Shown piece after piece: positions 1-7,544 of a DNA stretch of 64,000 nucleotides. Below the pieces are notes generated by a model. That model searched no databases and was not told the DNA's origin. It saw nothing but the letters and a program-made list of their open reading frames with translations. Source of the DNA: Paenibacillus radicis (ex Gao et al. 2016) (GTDB lineage Bacteria; Bacillota; Bacilli; Paenibacillales; Paenibacillaceae); NCBI RefSeq assembly GCF_014641555.1, contig NZ_BMHY01000004.1, positions 1-64,000 on the forward strand, read 5' to 3'. Position 1 is the stretch's first letter. Each line of letters begins with the position of its first letter. The position numbers were made by a program, and so were the translations under genes.

Positions 1-90
1 TTCAGTCTTTTGCCACCCATACCGAATCATCTCCCTTTTCTTTATTTTAATTCATTTGGATAGGGAGACTCTAGTTTGTTTAGGGGGCCT

Positions 91-230
91 TGGAGAAAGT
101 GCAGTTTGAGCAGGCTAAAAAGACTCTTTGGAGTGAAATCGAGCGATTTCAACTGCACTTTTGCATTTTGATCGCTATTTTAGACCATTTGGGACTAAAC
201 AAAATGCACTTTTGCATTTTGTTTCCAATT
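91..230 (-). repeat. Interspersed palindromic repeat, copy A
   Basis: This intergenic copy lies in reverse orientation to two longer copies near 29.99 kb and 62.42 kb. It carries the unit TGCACTTTTGCATTTTG twice (154-170 and 205-221) and a core reading TTGAAATCGCTCGATTT on the minus strand (about 137-153), which recurs exactly in copy B. The rest of bases 1-317 holds no gene that I can support. Confidence 0.75.
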
Positions 231-300
231 TTGCGCGGGTAGCTAGCATATGTGGATGTTTTCGCATTTGGGTGGCGATCGCTGTACGATGAAATCGGAC

Positions 301-328
301 AGCCCTCCGATGGAGGGCTATTTTTTAT
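301..328 (+). terminator. Hairpin terminator at the end of the first intergenic region
   Basis: The perfect stem AGCCCTCC/GGAGGGCT (301-308 and 312-319) has a 3-nt loop and is followed by ATTTTTTA on the plus strand. It would stop plus-strand transcription entering from outside the window. The downstream arm overlaps the stop codon of the minus-strand AraC gene, where it lacks a U tract. Confidence 0.6.
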
Positions 329-1217
329 GCTGTTTGCGGTATTCAGTTGGCGAGCATTTCATATACCTTCTGAAAATTTCGGCGTAGTAGCTGACGCTGG
401 CAAATCCGACTTGCTCGGAAACCTCGGTAATGTTTGCATCTGGGTCGAGCAGCAGCGGGAGGCTTTTTTGAATGCGATAATGAAGCAAATATTCAAACGG
501 AGATTGCCGGATCATCTTTTTGAAAAAACGGCTGCATTCGCTTTTACTCAAGTTGCAGGCCGCCGCGATCTCCTCTAGGGTCAGCTTGTTTTCGTAATGG
601 CTGTGAATGAATTGAAGCGCTTGTTTCACGCGAAGCACAGAACGGGTAGCTCCCGGCTGAATACGAGGGGAAGAATCTTGAAAGCCTTGGAAAAGAAGCG
701 CCCACAGTTCGCATAATTTGCTTTTAATCAGCAGTTCATAGCAAACCCCGCGCTGTTCGTTTTGTTGATGAATCTCCATTAAAAGCCGGATCGCTTGCTT
801 TTGCCACGCGCTTTCCGGAGTGAGCAGCATAGAAGCAAGGTGCGGCGCCTCCGTAATGGTTTTCACATACTTCTCCTCTATAGCGCTGCGCTCATGGCCA
901 AATACGAGCACGGGATTGAAAATGACTGCAATATAGGTGCAGTCCCGTCCGTTATCATAGGCTCTAGCCGAATGCAGACTGTTCGCATTGGCGAAAAGCC
1001 CGCTGCCTTCGCTCAATTCATAAACCGTGTCGTTAACCTGATAAAGCATAGCCCCCTTAAGAACAACAGTAAATTCCACCTCGGGATGCCAGTGGCATTC
1101 AAAGAAACCTTGCTCGTATTCGGAAAGTGAATCTTTCGACACCTCGAAGGGAAAACGGTAATCGCCGTGAAGCCGTTCTTCAAACCCTTGATCATTAATC
1201 ATGATAGACTTTCGCAT
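318..1217 (-). CDS. AraC family transcriptional regulator with N-terminal cupin
   Basis: A one-component regulator of 299 residues. The N-terminal half looks like an AraC sensor cupin: the WHPEVEFTVVLKGAM region near residue 43 is typical of the effector-binding jelly roll. The last ~100 residues hold the two helix-turn-helix motifs of AraC/XylS (LEEIAAACNLSKSECSRFFK, then ITEVSEQVGFASVSYYAEIF). The ATG at 1217 has only a weak ribosome binding site, and an ATG 15 bases downstream is an alternative. It is divergent from the unknown gene at 1344. The ligand and target are not visible; many relatives control sugar-uptake or glycosidase genes. Confidence 0.85.
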   Translation of the reverse strand: MRKSIMINDQGFEERLHGDYRFPFEVSKDSLSEYEQGFFECHWHPEVEFTVVLKGAMLYQVNDTVYELSEGSGLFANANSLHSARAYDNGRDCTYIAVIFNPVLVFGHERSAIEEKYVKTITEAPHLASMLLTPESAWQKQAIRLLMEIHQQNEQRGVCYELLIKSKLCELWALLFQGFQDSSPRIQPGATRSVLRVKQALQFIHSHYENKLTLEEIAAACNLSKSECSRFFKKMIRQSPFEYLLHYRIQKSLPLLLDPDANITEVSEQVGFASVSYYAEIFRRYMKCSPTEYRKQHKK

Positions 1218-1287
1218 GAATTCACCAACTTGCGCAATATTGTTATTGAAAAAGGTGTTTTATTGATAGTTTGTTGCAGTTGTTGTA

Positions 1288-1306
1288 TTTATACTTATAG
1301 TATAAA
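1288..1306. promoter_or_regulatory. 8-bp inverted repeat over a probable promoter
   Basis: TTTATACT and AGTATAAA form perfect arms separated by 3 bases, 38 bases upstream of the ATG at 1344. The sequence overlaps a TATAGT-like -10 element. It could be an operator for the neighbouring tandem-HTH MerR protein or the AraC protein; the binding protein is not determined. Confidence 0.4.
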
Positions 1307-1343
1307 CAAAGGTTGTGCAGCAAGGCAACGAAAGGGGGGGCAC

Positions 1344-1892
1344 ATGACAGCGTCTCAAATGGAATCGATGCTCTATCGTATCGAGGGTGATCAGACCTAT
1401 GCGGAGAAGAGCATCGTCGACTTTAATGTGTTCAACGCCGAGTATCGGATTTTGCAGGCCAAATGGCTGATGGATTCGGTGGCCTCCGCTGTGGAGGAGC
1501 ACCGCTATTGTTCACTCATGAAAAGATTGCTTGCCTCCGCTAATGGCGGCAGCGCCTATGATATCGAGCTTGAATTATTGTTTCAGACGATAAAGGATAA
1601 GGAAGCCGTACCACCTGAACCCGGTGAGGCAATTGTGCCTATGACCTTTATAGCCTATAAATCCGTATCCAAGCAGATCTATTGCAGCATTGAAAAATTG
1701 CTGATTGGCAGCAAGCCTGGAACTGCCGAAGGGATTTGTGCAGGAAGGAATCTCTATATGTCCAATGCGGTGCAAAAACTCCGAAAGCTTAGGGAAGCGA
1801 ATTACAACGCCGTTGGCGTAATTGGCAAGGGAGATTTTACAGAACCGCTTAAACGAGTTTTTGCCGAAAAGTTTAATTATCAAGTCATGTAA
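1344..1892 (+). CDS. Hypothetical protein of unknown family
   Basis: A soluble protein of 182 residues that I do not recognise. The start is the ATG at 1344, preceded by AAAGGGGGGG. The reading frame stays open upstream to 1167, but that extension overlaps the AraC gene and lacks a ribosome binding site. The sequence is mixed alpha/beta, with no signal peptide, membrane segment or obvious catalytic motif. The C-terminus (NYNAVGVIGKGDFTEPLKRV) resembles a small nucleotide-fold strand-turn-helix, but this is too weak to assign. It converges on the tandem-HTH MerR gene with only 7 bases between stop codons, so the two may be functionally linked. Confidence 0.7.
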   Translation: MTASQMESMLYRIEGDQTYAEKSIVDFNVFNAEYRILQAKWLMDSVASAVEEHRYCSLMKRLLASANGGSAYDIELELLFQTIKDKEAVPPEPGEAIVPMTFIAYKSVSKQIYCSIEKLLIGSKPGTAEGICAGRNLYMSNAVQKLRKLREANYNAVGVIGKGDFTEPLKRVFAEKFNYQVM

Positions 1893-1899
1893 GGAAGAA

Positions 1900-2604
1900 T
1901 TAGAGAAGCTTCAGCAGCTGGCATAGCTCAACAAGGCGATGAACGCCGCGAAATTGATGGCGGATGCGCTCATGAATGCTTTGAATGGCGTTCTCCGTCA
2001 CTTTGCGGGCTTGCTCCAGGTTATGATTATCAAGGGCATCGACGATGTCCTTCATGTTTTGCAGGAAGTAAACCGTTTTTCGCAACGTGCTGATGAGCAG
2101 TATTTTTCGTATATGGAGGGGAGTGAACTGCCGGTAGCCATTGTCCTGGTCGCGATCGGGTATCAGCAGCCCTTCTTTCTCCCAGTGACGGATGGCGGAT
2201 GTTGTCACGCCCGTAAAATCCGCGGCTTCACCAATGGACATGTGTGATTTAAGCTTTTTGCTGGACATGGCCGGAATTTCAAGGTTTTGCAGCAGCTCTA
2301 GCGTCTGATCTGCGGCGATTTTCTCCTGCTGCAGAACGGCTTGCTCGCGGTTCACGAGCCAGAAGGCGGTATCCGGCTCTTCGTTTTGGATTTTACGAAG
2401 CACCTCACAGGTCAACGCAACTCCGTAGCCGGGGAACATCGCTCGCAGACAGCGGAAATAGGCGAAATGTACTTCCGTATATAAGCGATAGCCGTTATTT
2501 CCTCGTTCTGGAGCGGGCACGACGCCCCATGATTCATAATGACGCAAAGCACTTGTACTAATGCCGAGCTCTGTAGCAATTTCGATAGGCTTGAAATAGG
2601 CCAT
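1900..2604 (-). CDS. MerR family regulator with two HTH domains
   Basis: A 234-residue protein with two MerR-type winged-helix domains. One is at the N-terminus (EIATELGISTSALRHYESWG...GYRLY); the second starts near residue 123 (SIGEAADFTGVTTSAIRHWEKEG...GYRQFT). Tandem MerR domains in one chain are uncommon. A possible reading is that one chain covers both operator halves, or that one domain has become a sensor. I use the ATG at 2604, with AGGAGAG six bases upstream, over the TTG two codons earlier. No conserved metal-binding cysteines are present. Targets are unknown; the adjacent 1344 gene is the natural candidate. Confidence 0.85.
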   Translation of the reverse strand: MAYFKPIEIATELGISTSALRHYESWGVVPAPERGNNGYRLYTEVHFAYFRCLRAMFPGYGVALTCEVLRKIQNEEPDTAFWLVNREQAVLQQEKIAADQTLELLQNLEIPAMSSKKLKSHMSIGEAADFTGVTTSAIRHWEKEGLLIPDRDQDNGYRQFTPLHIRKILLISTLRKTVYFLQNMKDIVDALDNHNLEQARKVTENAIQSIHERIRHQFRGVHRLVELCQLLKLL

Positions 2605-2804
2605 TGGCAACTCTCCTTGTACCGATTCGACGCTACTATAACAGATCGGTAGAAGGGTGGCAAATACTATTGTAGAACCTTAAAGCAGCATGATGATGTT
2701 AATGATCCATTTCTCTTTTTATTAGAGCCCCATGTTCGATAAACCTTAGCACTTGCATCTATGTAGTAAAGTAGAAGAAAAAGCTGCTGAAGGGACGGGA
2801 AATT

Positions 2805-3226
2805 ATGATGAGGATCCATTATGAGGCGCCAAATGAACAAAGCTACATCGAACTGAGAAAAAGGCAGGCCAAGCGGCTGTAGATGAGTCCGTTGCCCGGA
2901 GAGCCCTTAGTCGCTCGGACTTCACGGTAGGGGTATGGGACGAGCAAGCCGATCAGCTGGCCGGTATGGGCCGTGTTGTGGGGGATGGTGCTTGTTACTT
3001 TCAAGTTGCCGATCTGCTTGTGGACCCGACCTATGCGAACCAGGGCATTGATAAGCTGGTGATGGACGAACTGATTCAGTATTTGAATGAAAATGCCGGC
3101 GTCGACGCTTTTGTTGTTGTCATTACGGAGTTAACCCAGATACCGCTATATAAAGCTTATGGCTTCGAATTGACTTATCCGAATGCGTATAGCATGAAGT
3201 GGACTCGGAACGAGGGAATCGCCTGA
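2805..3226 (+). pseudogene. GNAT acetyltransferase, frameshifted
   Basis: The ATG at 2805 opens a GNAT N-terminus (MMRIHYEAPNEQSYIELRK) that stops within 26 codons. The remaining frame continues from about 2861 through GMGRVVGDGACYFQVADLLV and the acetyl-CoA-binding region to 3226. Adding one A to the A5 run at 2858-2862 joins both frames into one protein of about 140 residues that keeps the family motifs. So this is a one-base deletion in a homopolymer: a real mutation, slippage-corrected expression, or an assembly error. The full-length relatives are small N-acetyltransferases of unknown substrate. The start has a GGGACGGGA ribosome binding site. Confidence 0.8.
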
Positions 3227-3312
3227 TTTCTTCGATAGAAATTGACATCGATCCGGCGGTATGTATACTAGGAAGAGTATCACAAATTTACTTATAAAAG
3301 GTGGCTAGGTGT

Positions 3313-3354
3313 ATGTTCTTTTTATCAACTGTTCTTGTTCGGGAATTGGCGTAA
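3313..3354 (+). CDS. Leader peptide of the ABC-F gene
   Basis: A 13-codon ORF (MFFLSTVLVRELA) with the ribosome binding site AAAGGTGG eight bases upstream of its ATG. Its coding sequence forms the 5' arm of a long imperfect hairpin: 3315-3342 pairs with 3391-3412, and 3346-3354 pairs with 3382-3390. An ORF this short would normally be noise. Its Shine-Dalgarno, its containment in a hairpin, and the terminator that follows before an ABC-F gene match the known layout of antibiotic-responsive leader peptides. Translation has not been shown. Confidence 0.6.
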   Translation: MFFLSTVLVRELA

Positions 3355-3381
3355 ACGGGATAAGTCTGCCCATTTACAAGG

Positions 3382-3475
3382 TTATGCCAACCGAAAGACA
3401 GTGATAAAGAACATCATTCCTTTCTTACCTTTTCCCAAAGGGTAAGGCGAGTGTGTTCGCCTTACTCTTTTTTTT
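3382..3475 (+). promoter_or_regulatory. Transcription attenuator upstream of the ABC-F gene
   Basis: The terminator stem GTAAGGCGA/TCGCCTTAC (3442-3450 and 3457-3465) is followed by a U-rich run to 3475. An alternative hairpin CTTACCTTTT/AAAGGGTAAG (3424-3433 and 3437-3446, loop CCC) overlaps the 5' arm of the terminator, so the two cannot coexist. This is an antiterminator/terminator switch. Together with the leader ORF at 3313 it suggests that a ribosome stalled by an antibiotic on the leader allows read-through into the ABC-F gene. Confidence 0.7.
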
Positions 3476-3558
3476 GTGCACAAAGAATAGAATAACGTTT
3501 CGGAATCAGTCACTGTGCTCTCGGTTGGCTTCATAAGAAGTCAAAGGAGAGATACCAG

Positions 3559-5091
3559 ATGAGTTTATTAATTGTAGATCAAATTTCGCATATGTACACA
3601 GATAAAATGATTTTTAATGGGGTAAGCTTCCGGTTGAACCGCGGGGAGCATGCCGGACTAGTAGGGAGCAATGGTAGCGGAAAATCAACGTTGCTGCGGC
3701 TATTAGCGGGACAACTGATTGCCGATAGGGGCAATGTTAATTGGCTCCCGGCTATTGCCGTCGGATATTTGCAGCAGCATGCGGTATTAGAGCCTGGAGC
3801 AACCATGCTGCAGCTCCTGCAAGGGGCATTCTCCGGACTGTACGCAGTTGAGAGGGAAATGCAGCATATTGCTGAACAGTTAGCAACGGCTTCGGATCAT
3901 TCGGACCGTTTGCTTGCGAAATACGGCGAGCTCCAGCAGCAGCTTGAACGGTCTGGCTTTTACGAGCTGGATGCGAAAGTGGAGGAGGTTGCGGCAGGCT
4001 TAGGCTTGCGCGAGATCGGCCTGCACCGGCACGTTGACCGATTGAGCGGCGGGCAGCGAACGAAGCTGCTGTTAGGCAGGCTGCTGTTAGAGGAGCCTGA
4101 CGTACTGCTGCTTGACGAGCCAACGAACTTTTTGGATGAGATTCATATCGACTGGCTGATCGGGTATTTGAAGCGCTACGAGAATGCCTATATCGTCGTA
4201 TCCCACGACGAGTGTTTTCTTCAAGAGGTTACGAGCACGATCTTTCATCTGGAGCATGGCCAGTTAAAACGCTACGCAGGTGATTACCGCTCCTTTCTGC
4301 GATTATCCGATCAGAGCAAGCAGCAACAGTTAGTTGCCTATGAGCGGCAAAGCAAGGAAGTCGAGCGGCTGGAAGCCTTTATTCAGAAAAACCGGATTCG
4401 CAAAGCGAAGCAAGCGAAAAGCCGGGAAAAAATGCTGGAGCGGTTAGAGCGGATCGACAGGCCAACTTCCGGCCCCAAGCCGAGATTCAAATTCCGGCTT
4501 CATTCGGAGCCAGTGCCGCGTATAGTTGAAGCTAGGGGTGTGCAGTTCGGTTACTCGCAGCCGTTGTTTTCGCCGGCGGATTTCGTTATTCACCGAGGTG
4601 ATAAAATCGCCATCGTAGGAAGCAATGGCATCGGTAAGTCGACGCTACTGCGGACGCTGATGGGGCAGCTCCCGCCTTTGCAAGGAGTGTTAAGCATTGG
4701 GGAGCGGGTGCTGCCGGGGTACTATGCGCAGGAGGATCAGCCTTCAGAGGAAACGCCGCTTGATCAATTATGTGCGGCAAGGCCGGACTTGACACAGAAG
4801 GATATTCGCTCCTACTTAGCCTTGGCCGGGTTGAAGGAGGAGCATATCCGGCGTCCGCTTCGCTCCTTAAGCGGGGGTGAACAAGCAAAAGTCCGGCTAT
4901 GTCATTTAATGCTGGGCCGAAGTAATTTTCTTGTGCTTGACGAGCCAACCAATCATTTGGATGTTATCGCCAAGCAAGCATTGGCCGGCGCCCTTGCCGC
5001 TTATGAAGGCACAGTACTGATGGTTTCCCATGAGCCTGAGTTTTACGAGAGCTGGGCTTCAGCCGTATGGCAGATGGAAGAGTGGAATTAA
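3559..5091 (+). CDS. ABC-F family ATP-binding protein (ribosome-associated)
   Basis: A soluble twin-ATPase of 510 residues without membrane segments. Domain 1 has Walker A GSNGSGKST near residue 38, signature LSGGQ and Walker B LLLDEPTNFLDE. Domain 2 has GSNGIGKST, LSGGEQ and LVLDEPTNHLD. The charged linker between them (about residues 250-305, QSKEVERLEAFIQKNRIRKAKQAKSREKML) is the ABC-F interdomain linker that reaches the ribosomal peptidyl-transferase region. Known members either protect ribosomes from lincosamides, streptogramins A and pleuromutilins (Vga, VmlR) or act as translation factors. The upstream leader peptide and attenuator favour a resistance role. The start has AAAGGAGAG well placed. 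Which subfamily it belongs to cannot be decided here. Confidence 0.9.
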   Translation: MSLLIVDQISHMYTDKMIFNGVSFRLNRGEHAGLVGSNGSGKSTLLRLLAGQLIADRGNVNWLPAIAVGYLQQHAVLEPGATMLQLLQGAFSGLYAVEREMQHIAEQLATASDHSDRLLAKYGELQQQLERSGFYELDAKVEEVAAGLGLREIGLHRHVDRLSGGQRTKLLLGRLLLEEPDVLLLDEPTNFLDEIHIDWLIGYLKRYENAYIVVSHDECFLQEVTSTIFHLEHGQLKRYAGDYRSFLRLSDQSKQQQLVAYERQSKEVERLEAFIQKNRIRKAKQAKSREKMLERLERIDRPTSGPKPRFKFRLHSEPVPRIVEARGVQFGYSQPLFSPADFVIHRGDKIAIVGSNGIGKSTLLRTLMGQLPPLQGVLSIGERVLPGYYAQEDQPSEETPLDQLCAARPDLTQKDIRSYLALAGLKEEHIRRPLRSLSGGEQAKVRLCHLMLGRSNFLVLDEPTNHLDVIAKQALAGALAAYEGTVLMVSHEPEFYESWASAVWQMEEWN

Positions 5092-5140
5092 GCTTTATTA
5101 GGAATAGAGCTTTAATACATGCAGCACAGGAGGGATTATT

Positions 5141-5989
5141 TTGAATCAAGCCCAACAAGATCTACTTACAGCTTGCATGGCTGTATATGGAGATAGCAGC
5201 GACGGCATTCAGCGCGTACAAACGGAGCATCGCTGCAAGCTCGCACAGTTCTGGCAGATACAGAAAGGCGAACGGGTATTGGAAATCGGATGCGGTCAAG
5301 GCGATACGACAGTTGTGCTTGCCCAACTGGTAGGGGAAGACGGCTTTGTACACGGCATAGATATCGCTTCGCCGGATTATGGAGCGCCGATGACGTTAGG
5401 AGAAGCAGCCGCCGGATTGAGGGCATCGGCTATCGGCAGCTGGATTCAACTGGATTTTGAAATCGATGTATTAGGTATGGAGTTTCCGAATCAATCCTTC
5501 GATACGATTGTCATGTCTCATTGCTCATGGTACTTCGCTTCCCGGGAGCAATTGCTGCAGGTGTTGACGAAGGTCCGGAAATGGGGCAAACGGCTCTGCT
5601 TCGCTGAATGGGATGCCCGCATAGCGAGCATCGAGCAGTATTCTCATCTATTGGCCGCACTGATACAGGCGCAATATGAGGCATATAAGCGTGTGAGCCA
5701 GTCCAACATCCGGACGCTGTTTGCACCTGGAGATTTACTGGAAATTGCTGAAGCAGCAGGCTGGTCAGTGAATAGCGAGGGGACGATCTATTCCCCGGAT
5801 CTTCAGGATGGCGGCTGGGAGGTCGATTATACCCTTCAATGCTATGAGGAAGAGATGAAGGCGGCAATCGATATTCCGGCAAAATTAACGGCACTTATTG
5901 CTTCACAGATCGCAATGCTTACTGAAGCGAAGAGGACTCACGGCATCAAGCCGCTGTCTACCTTTGCTTTTATTGCGGCCAGCGAGTAG
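5141..5989 (+). CDS. Class I SAM-dependent methyltransferase
   Basis: A 282-residue Rossmann-fold methyltransferase. Motif I is VLEIGCGQGDT near residue 46, followed by an acidic residue (HGIDIAS) for the ribose hydroxyls and a motif resembling IVMSHCSWYF further on. The start is TTG at 5141 with AGGAGGG eight bases upstream. It follows the ABC-F gene by 49 bases with no terminator between, so the two may share the inducible transcript. The substrate is unknown. It is not an Erm-type rRNA methylase by its motifs, and a small-molecule substrate is more likely. Confidence 0.8.
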   Translation: MNQAQQDLLTACMAVYGDSSDGIQRVQTEHRCKLAQFWQIQKGERVLEIGCGQGDTTVVLAQLVGEDGFVHGIDIASPDYGAPMTLGEAAAGLRASAIGSWIQLDFEIDVLGMEFPNQSFDTIVMSHCSWYFASREQLLQVLTKVRKWGKRLCFAEWDARIASIEQYSHLLAALIQAQYEAYKRVSQSNIRTLFAPGDLLEIAEAAGWSVNSEGTIYSPDLQDGGWEVDYTLQCYEEEMKAAIDIPAKLTALIASQIAMLTEAKRTHGIKPLSTFAFIAASE

Positions 5990-6015
5990 TGCTAGCATTC
6001 ATAACGTTACAATAG

Positions 6016-6054
6016 AATAATAGAAGCCGTTCTACTGCGGTTTCTATTATTTTC
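6016..6054 (+). terminator. Intrinsic terminator after the methyltransferase
   Basis: A stem of about 14 bp (AATAATAGAAGCCG with CGGTTTCTATTATT, 6016-6029 and 6038-6051) with an 8-nt loop is followed by TTC AT. It closes the ABC-F/methyltransferase unit. Confidence 0.65.
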
Positions 6055-6114
6055 ATATGGATTGCCGTTCTTGTATAATAGTAGGAAATAGAAGCAGAAA
6101 GAGGTGCAACGAAA

Positions 6115-7002
6115 ATGACCAATGACCAGTTGAACGAGTCACAGCGTATAGCCGTCGTTACAGGGGCGAGTGCAGGGATGGGCAAACAAACGGCAATATT
6201 GCTTGCTGCCGAGCACGGAATGAAGGTATATCTGCTCGCGAGAAGCGAAGAAAGAGGGCTTGCTGCAGTTCGGGAAGTGAACGAGAAGAGCGGCCGGACG
6301 GATGCCGAGCTAGTGCTTTGTGATTTGGCTTCGATGGCAAGCATACGGGAAGCTTCTGCCAGCCTGTCAGAGCGCTGCGACAAAATTGATGTTCTGGTCA
6401 ACAATGCGGGCGTTGTGACGACGAAGCGTGAAGTGACGGAAGACGGCTTCGAACGACAGCTTGGCGTCAATCATCTGGGTCATTTTCTGCTGACGGGCTT
6501 GCTGCTGCCTTTATTAGAACGAAGCGGTGAAGGCAGAATCGTCGTCGTATCCTCCGGCGCTCATAAAATCGGACGTATGCGTTACGATGATCCGAACATG
6601 GAGAAGAGCTTTACGATCTGGGCGGCTTACGGGCGCTCCAAGGTGGCGAATATCTGGTTTGCCAGAGAATTGGCCGAGCGGCTCAAAAAAGCGGGTTCGA
6701 CGGTTACCGTCAACGCCCTGCACCCTGGTGCGGTAGCTACTCAAATCGGCGTAAACCGGAATACGGGCTTTGGTACGATGCTGCATAAGCTGCTGAAGCC
6801 ATTTTTCCTGTCAGCGGCGGAAGGCTCCGCTACGGCTGTTTATCTGGCTGCTTCCGATAGTACGGAAGTTAAGAAGACTAGCGGGCAATACTATTATCGC
6901 AAGGCACCAGCTCCCATATCCAAGCTTGCGGCTGATCCAAGTGAAGCGAAACGCTTCTGGGAATGGAGCGAGCAGTCTACAAAGTTTCATTATCCAGTTT
7001 GA
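6115..7002 (+). CDS. Short-chain dehydrogenase/reductase (retinol dehydrogenase-like)
   Basis: A classical SDR of 295 residues. It has the cofactor loop TGASAGMG near residue 18, NNAG near residue 91, a serine in VVVSSG, and the catalytic pair in YGRSK. The arginine and serine after the first strand (LARSEE) favour NADP(H). The C-terminal extension after the catalytic domain resembles retinol-dehydrogenase/WW-oxidoreductase-like bacterial SDRs. It is followed by a GNAT gene 32 bases downstream in the same direction. The substrate is unknown. Confidence 0.85.
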   Translation: MTNDQLNESQRIAVVTGASAGMGKQTAILLAAEHGMKVYLLARSEERGLAAVREVNEKSGRTDAELVLCDLASMASIREASASLSERCDKIDVLVNNAGVVTTKREVTEDGFERQLGVNHLGHFLLTGLLLPLLERSGEGRIVVVSSGAHKIGRMRYDDPNMEKSFTIWAAYGRSKVANIWFARELAERLKKAGSTVTVNALHPGAVATQIGVNRNTGFGTMLHKLLKPFFLSAAEGSATAVYLAASDSTEVKKTSGQYYYRKAPAPISKLAADPSEAKRFWEWSEQSTKFHYPV

Positions 7003-7034
7003 AGGTTTGACGGAGCAGGGGGAGGAGAGAATCG

Positions 7035-7544
7035 ATGACATCGTTGACGATAGAGGAAATAACGTCGATCGTGCAGGATGAGGAAGAACTATCCTCGTTG
7101 CTAATCAAGGTTGTAGAGGATGGCGCCTCGATCGGTTTTTTACCGCCGCTTGATCGCGCAGCTGCCTTGCATTATTGGAGAGGAGTACTTGGCGGGGATG
7201 ACGTCATTTTATTTACAGCGAAGCTGCAAGGCCGTATCGTCGGCAGTATTCAGCTTCAGCTCAGCACAAAGCCTAACGGATCGCACCGGGCAGAAATTGC
7301 GAAGCTAATGACGAATCCCGATTATCGGCGCCAAGGAATAGGGCGAGCGTTGATGCAAGCCGCTGAACAGAGGGCAGCGCAAGAGAACCGGACGCTGCTC
7401 GTGCTCGACACAAGAGAAGGGGATCCGTCCAATCTCCTTTACTCATCGCTTGAATACATTCAGGCTGGCCGAATACCAGGCTACGCAAGGTCGGCGGACG
7501 GCCAGCTGCATGCTACCATCTTTTATTACAAAAAGCTGGGCTAA
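7035..7544 (+). CDS. GNAT family N-acetyltransferase
   Basis: A 169-residue GNAT. The acetyl-CoA-binding motif A is clear (EIAKLMTNPDYRRQGIGRALM, about residues 88-108), with a motif B strand around LLVLDTREGD. The ATG at 7035 follows GGAGGAGAG. It is probably co-transcribed with the SDR upstream. The stop codon abuts that of the convergent gene with no terminator between them. The substrate is not predictable; relatives acetylate small amines or protein N-termini. Confidence 0.85.
   Translation: MTSLTIEEITSIVQDEEELSSLLIKVVEDGASIGFLPPLDRAAALHYWRGVLGGDDVILFTAKLQGRIVGSIQLQLSTKPNGSHRAEIAKLMTNPDYRRQGIGRALMQAAEQRAAQENRTLLVLDTREGDPSNLLYSSLEYIQAGRIPGYARSADGQLHATIFYYKKLG

Noticed and set aside
5141-5989. 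Erm-type rRNA methyltransferase, because it follows an ABC-F gene
   Set aside because: Motifs match a small-molecule SAM methyltransferase; the Erm/KsgA signature for adenine N6 is not present.
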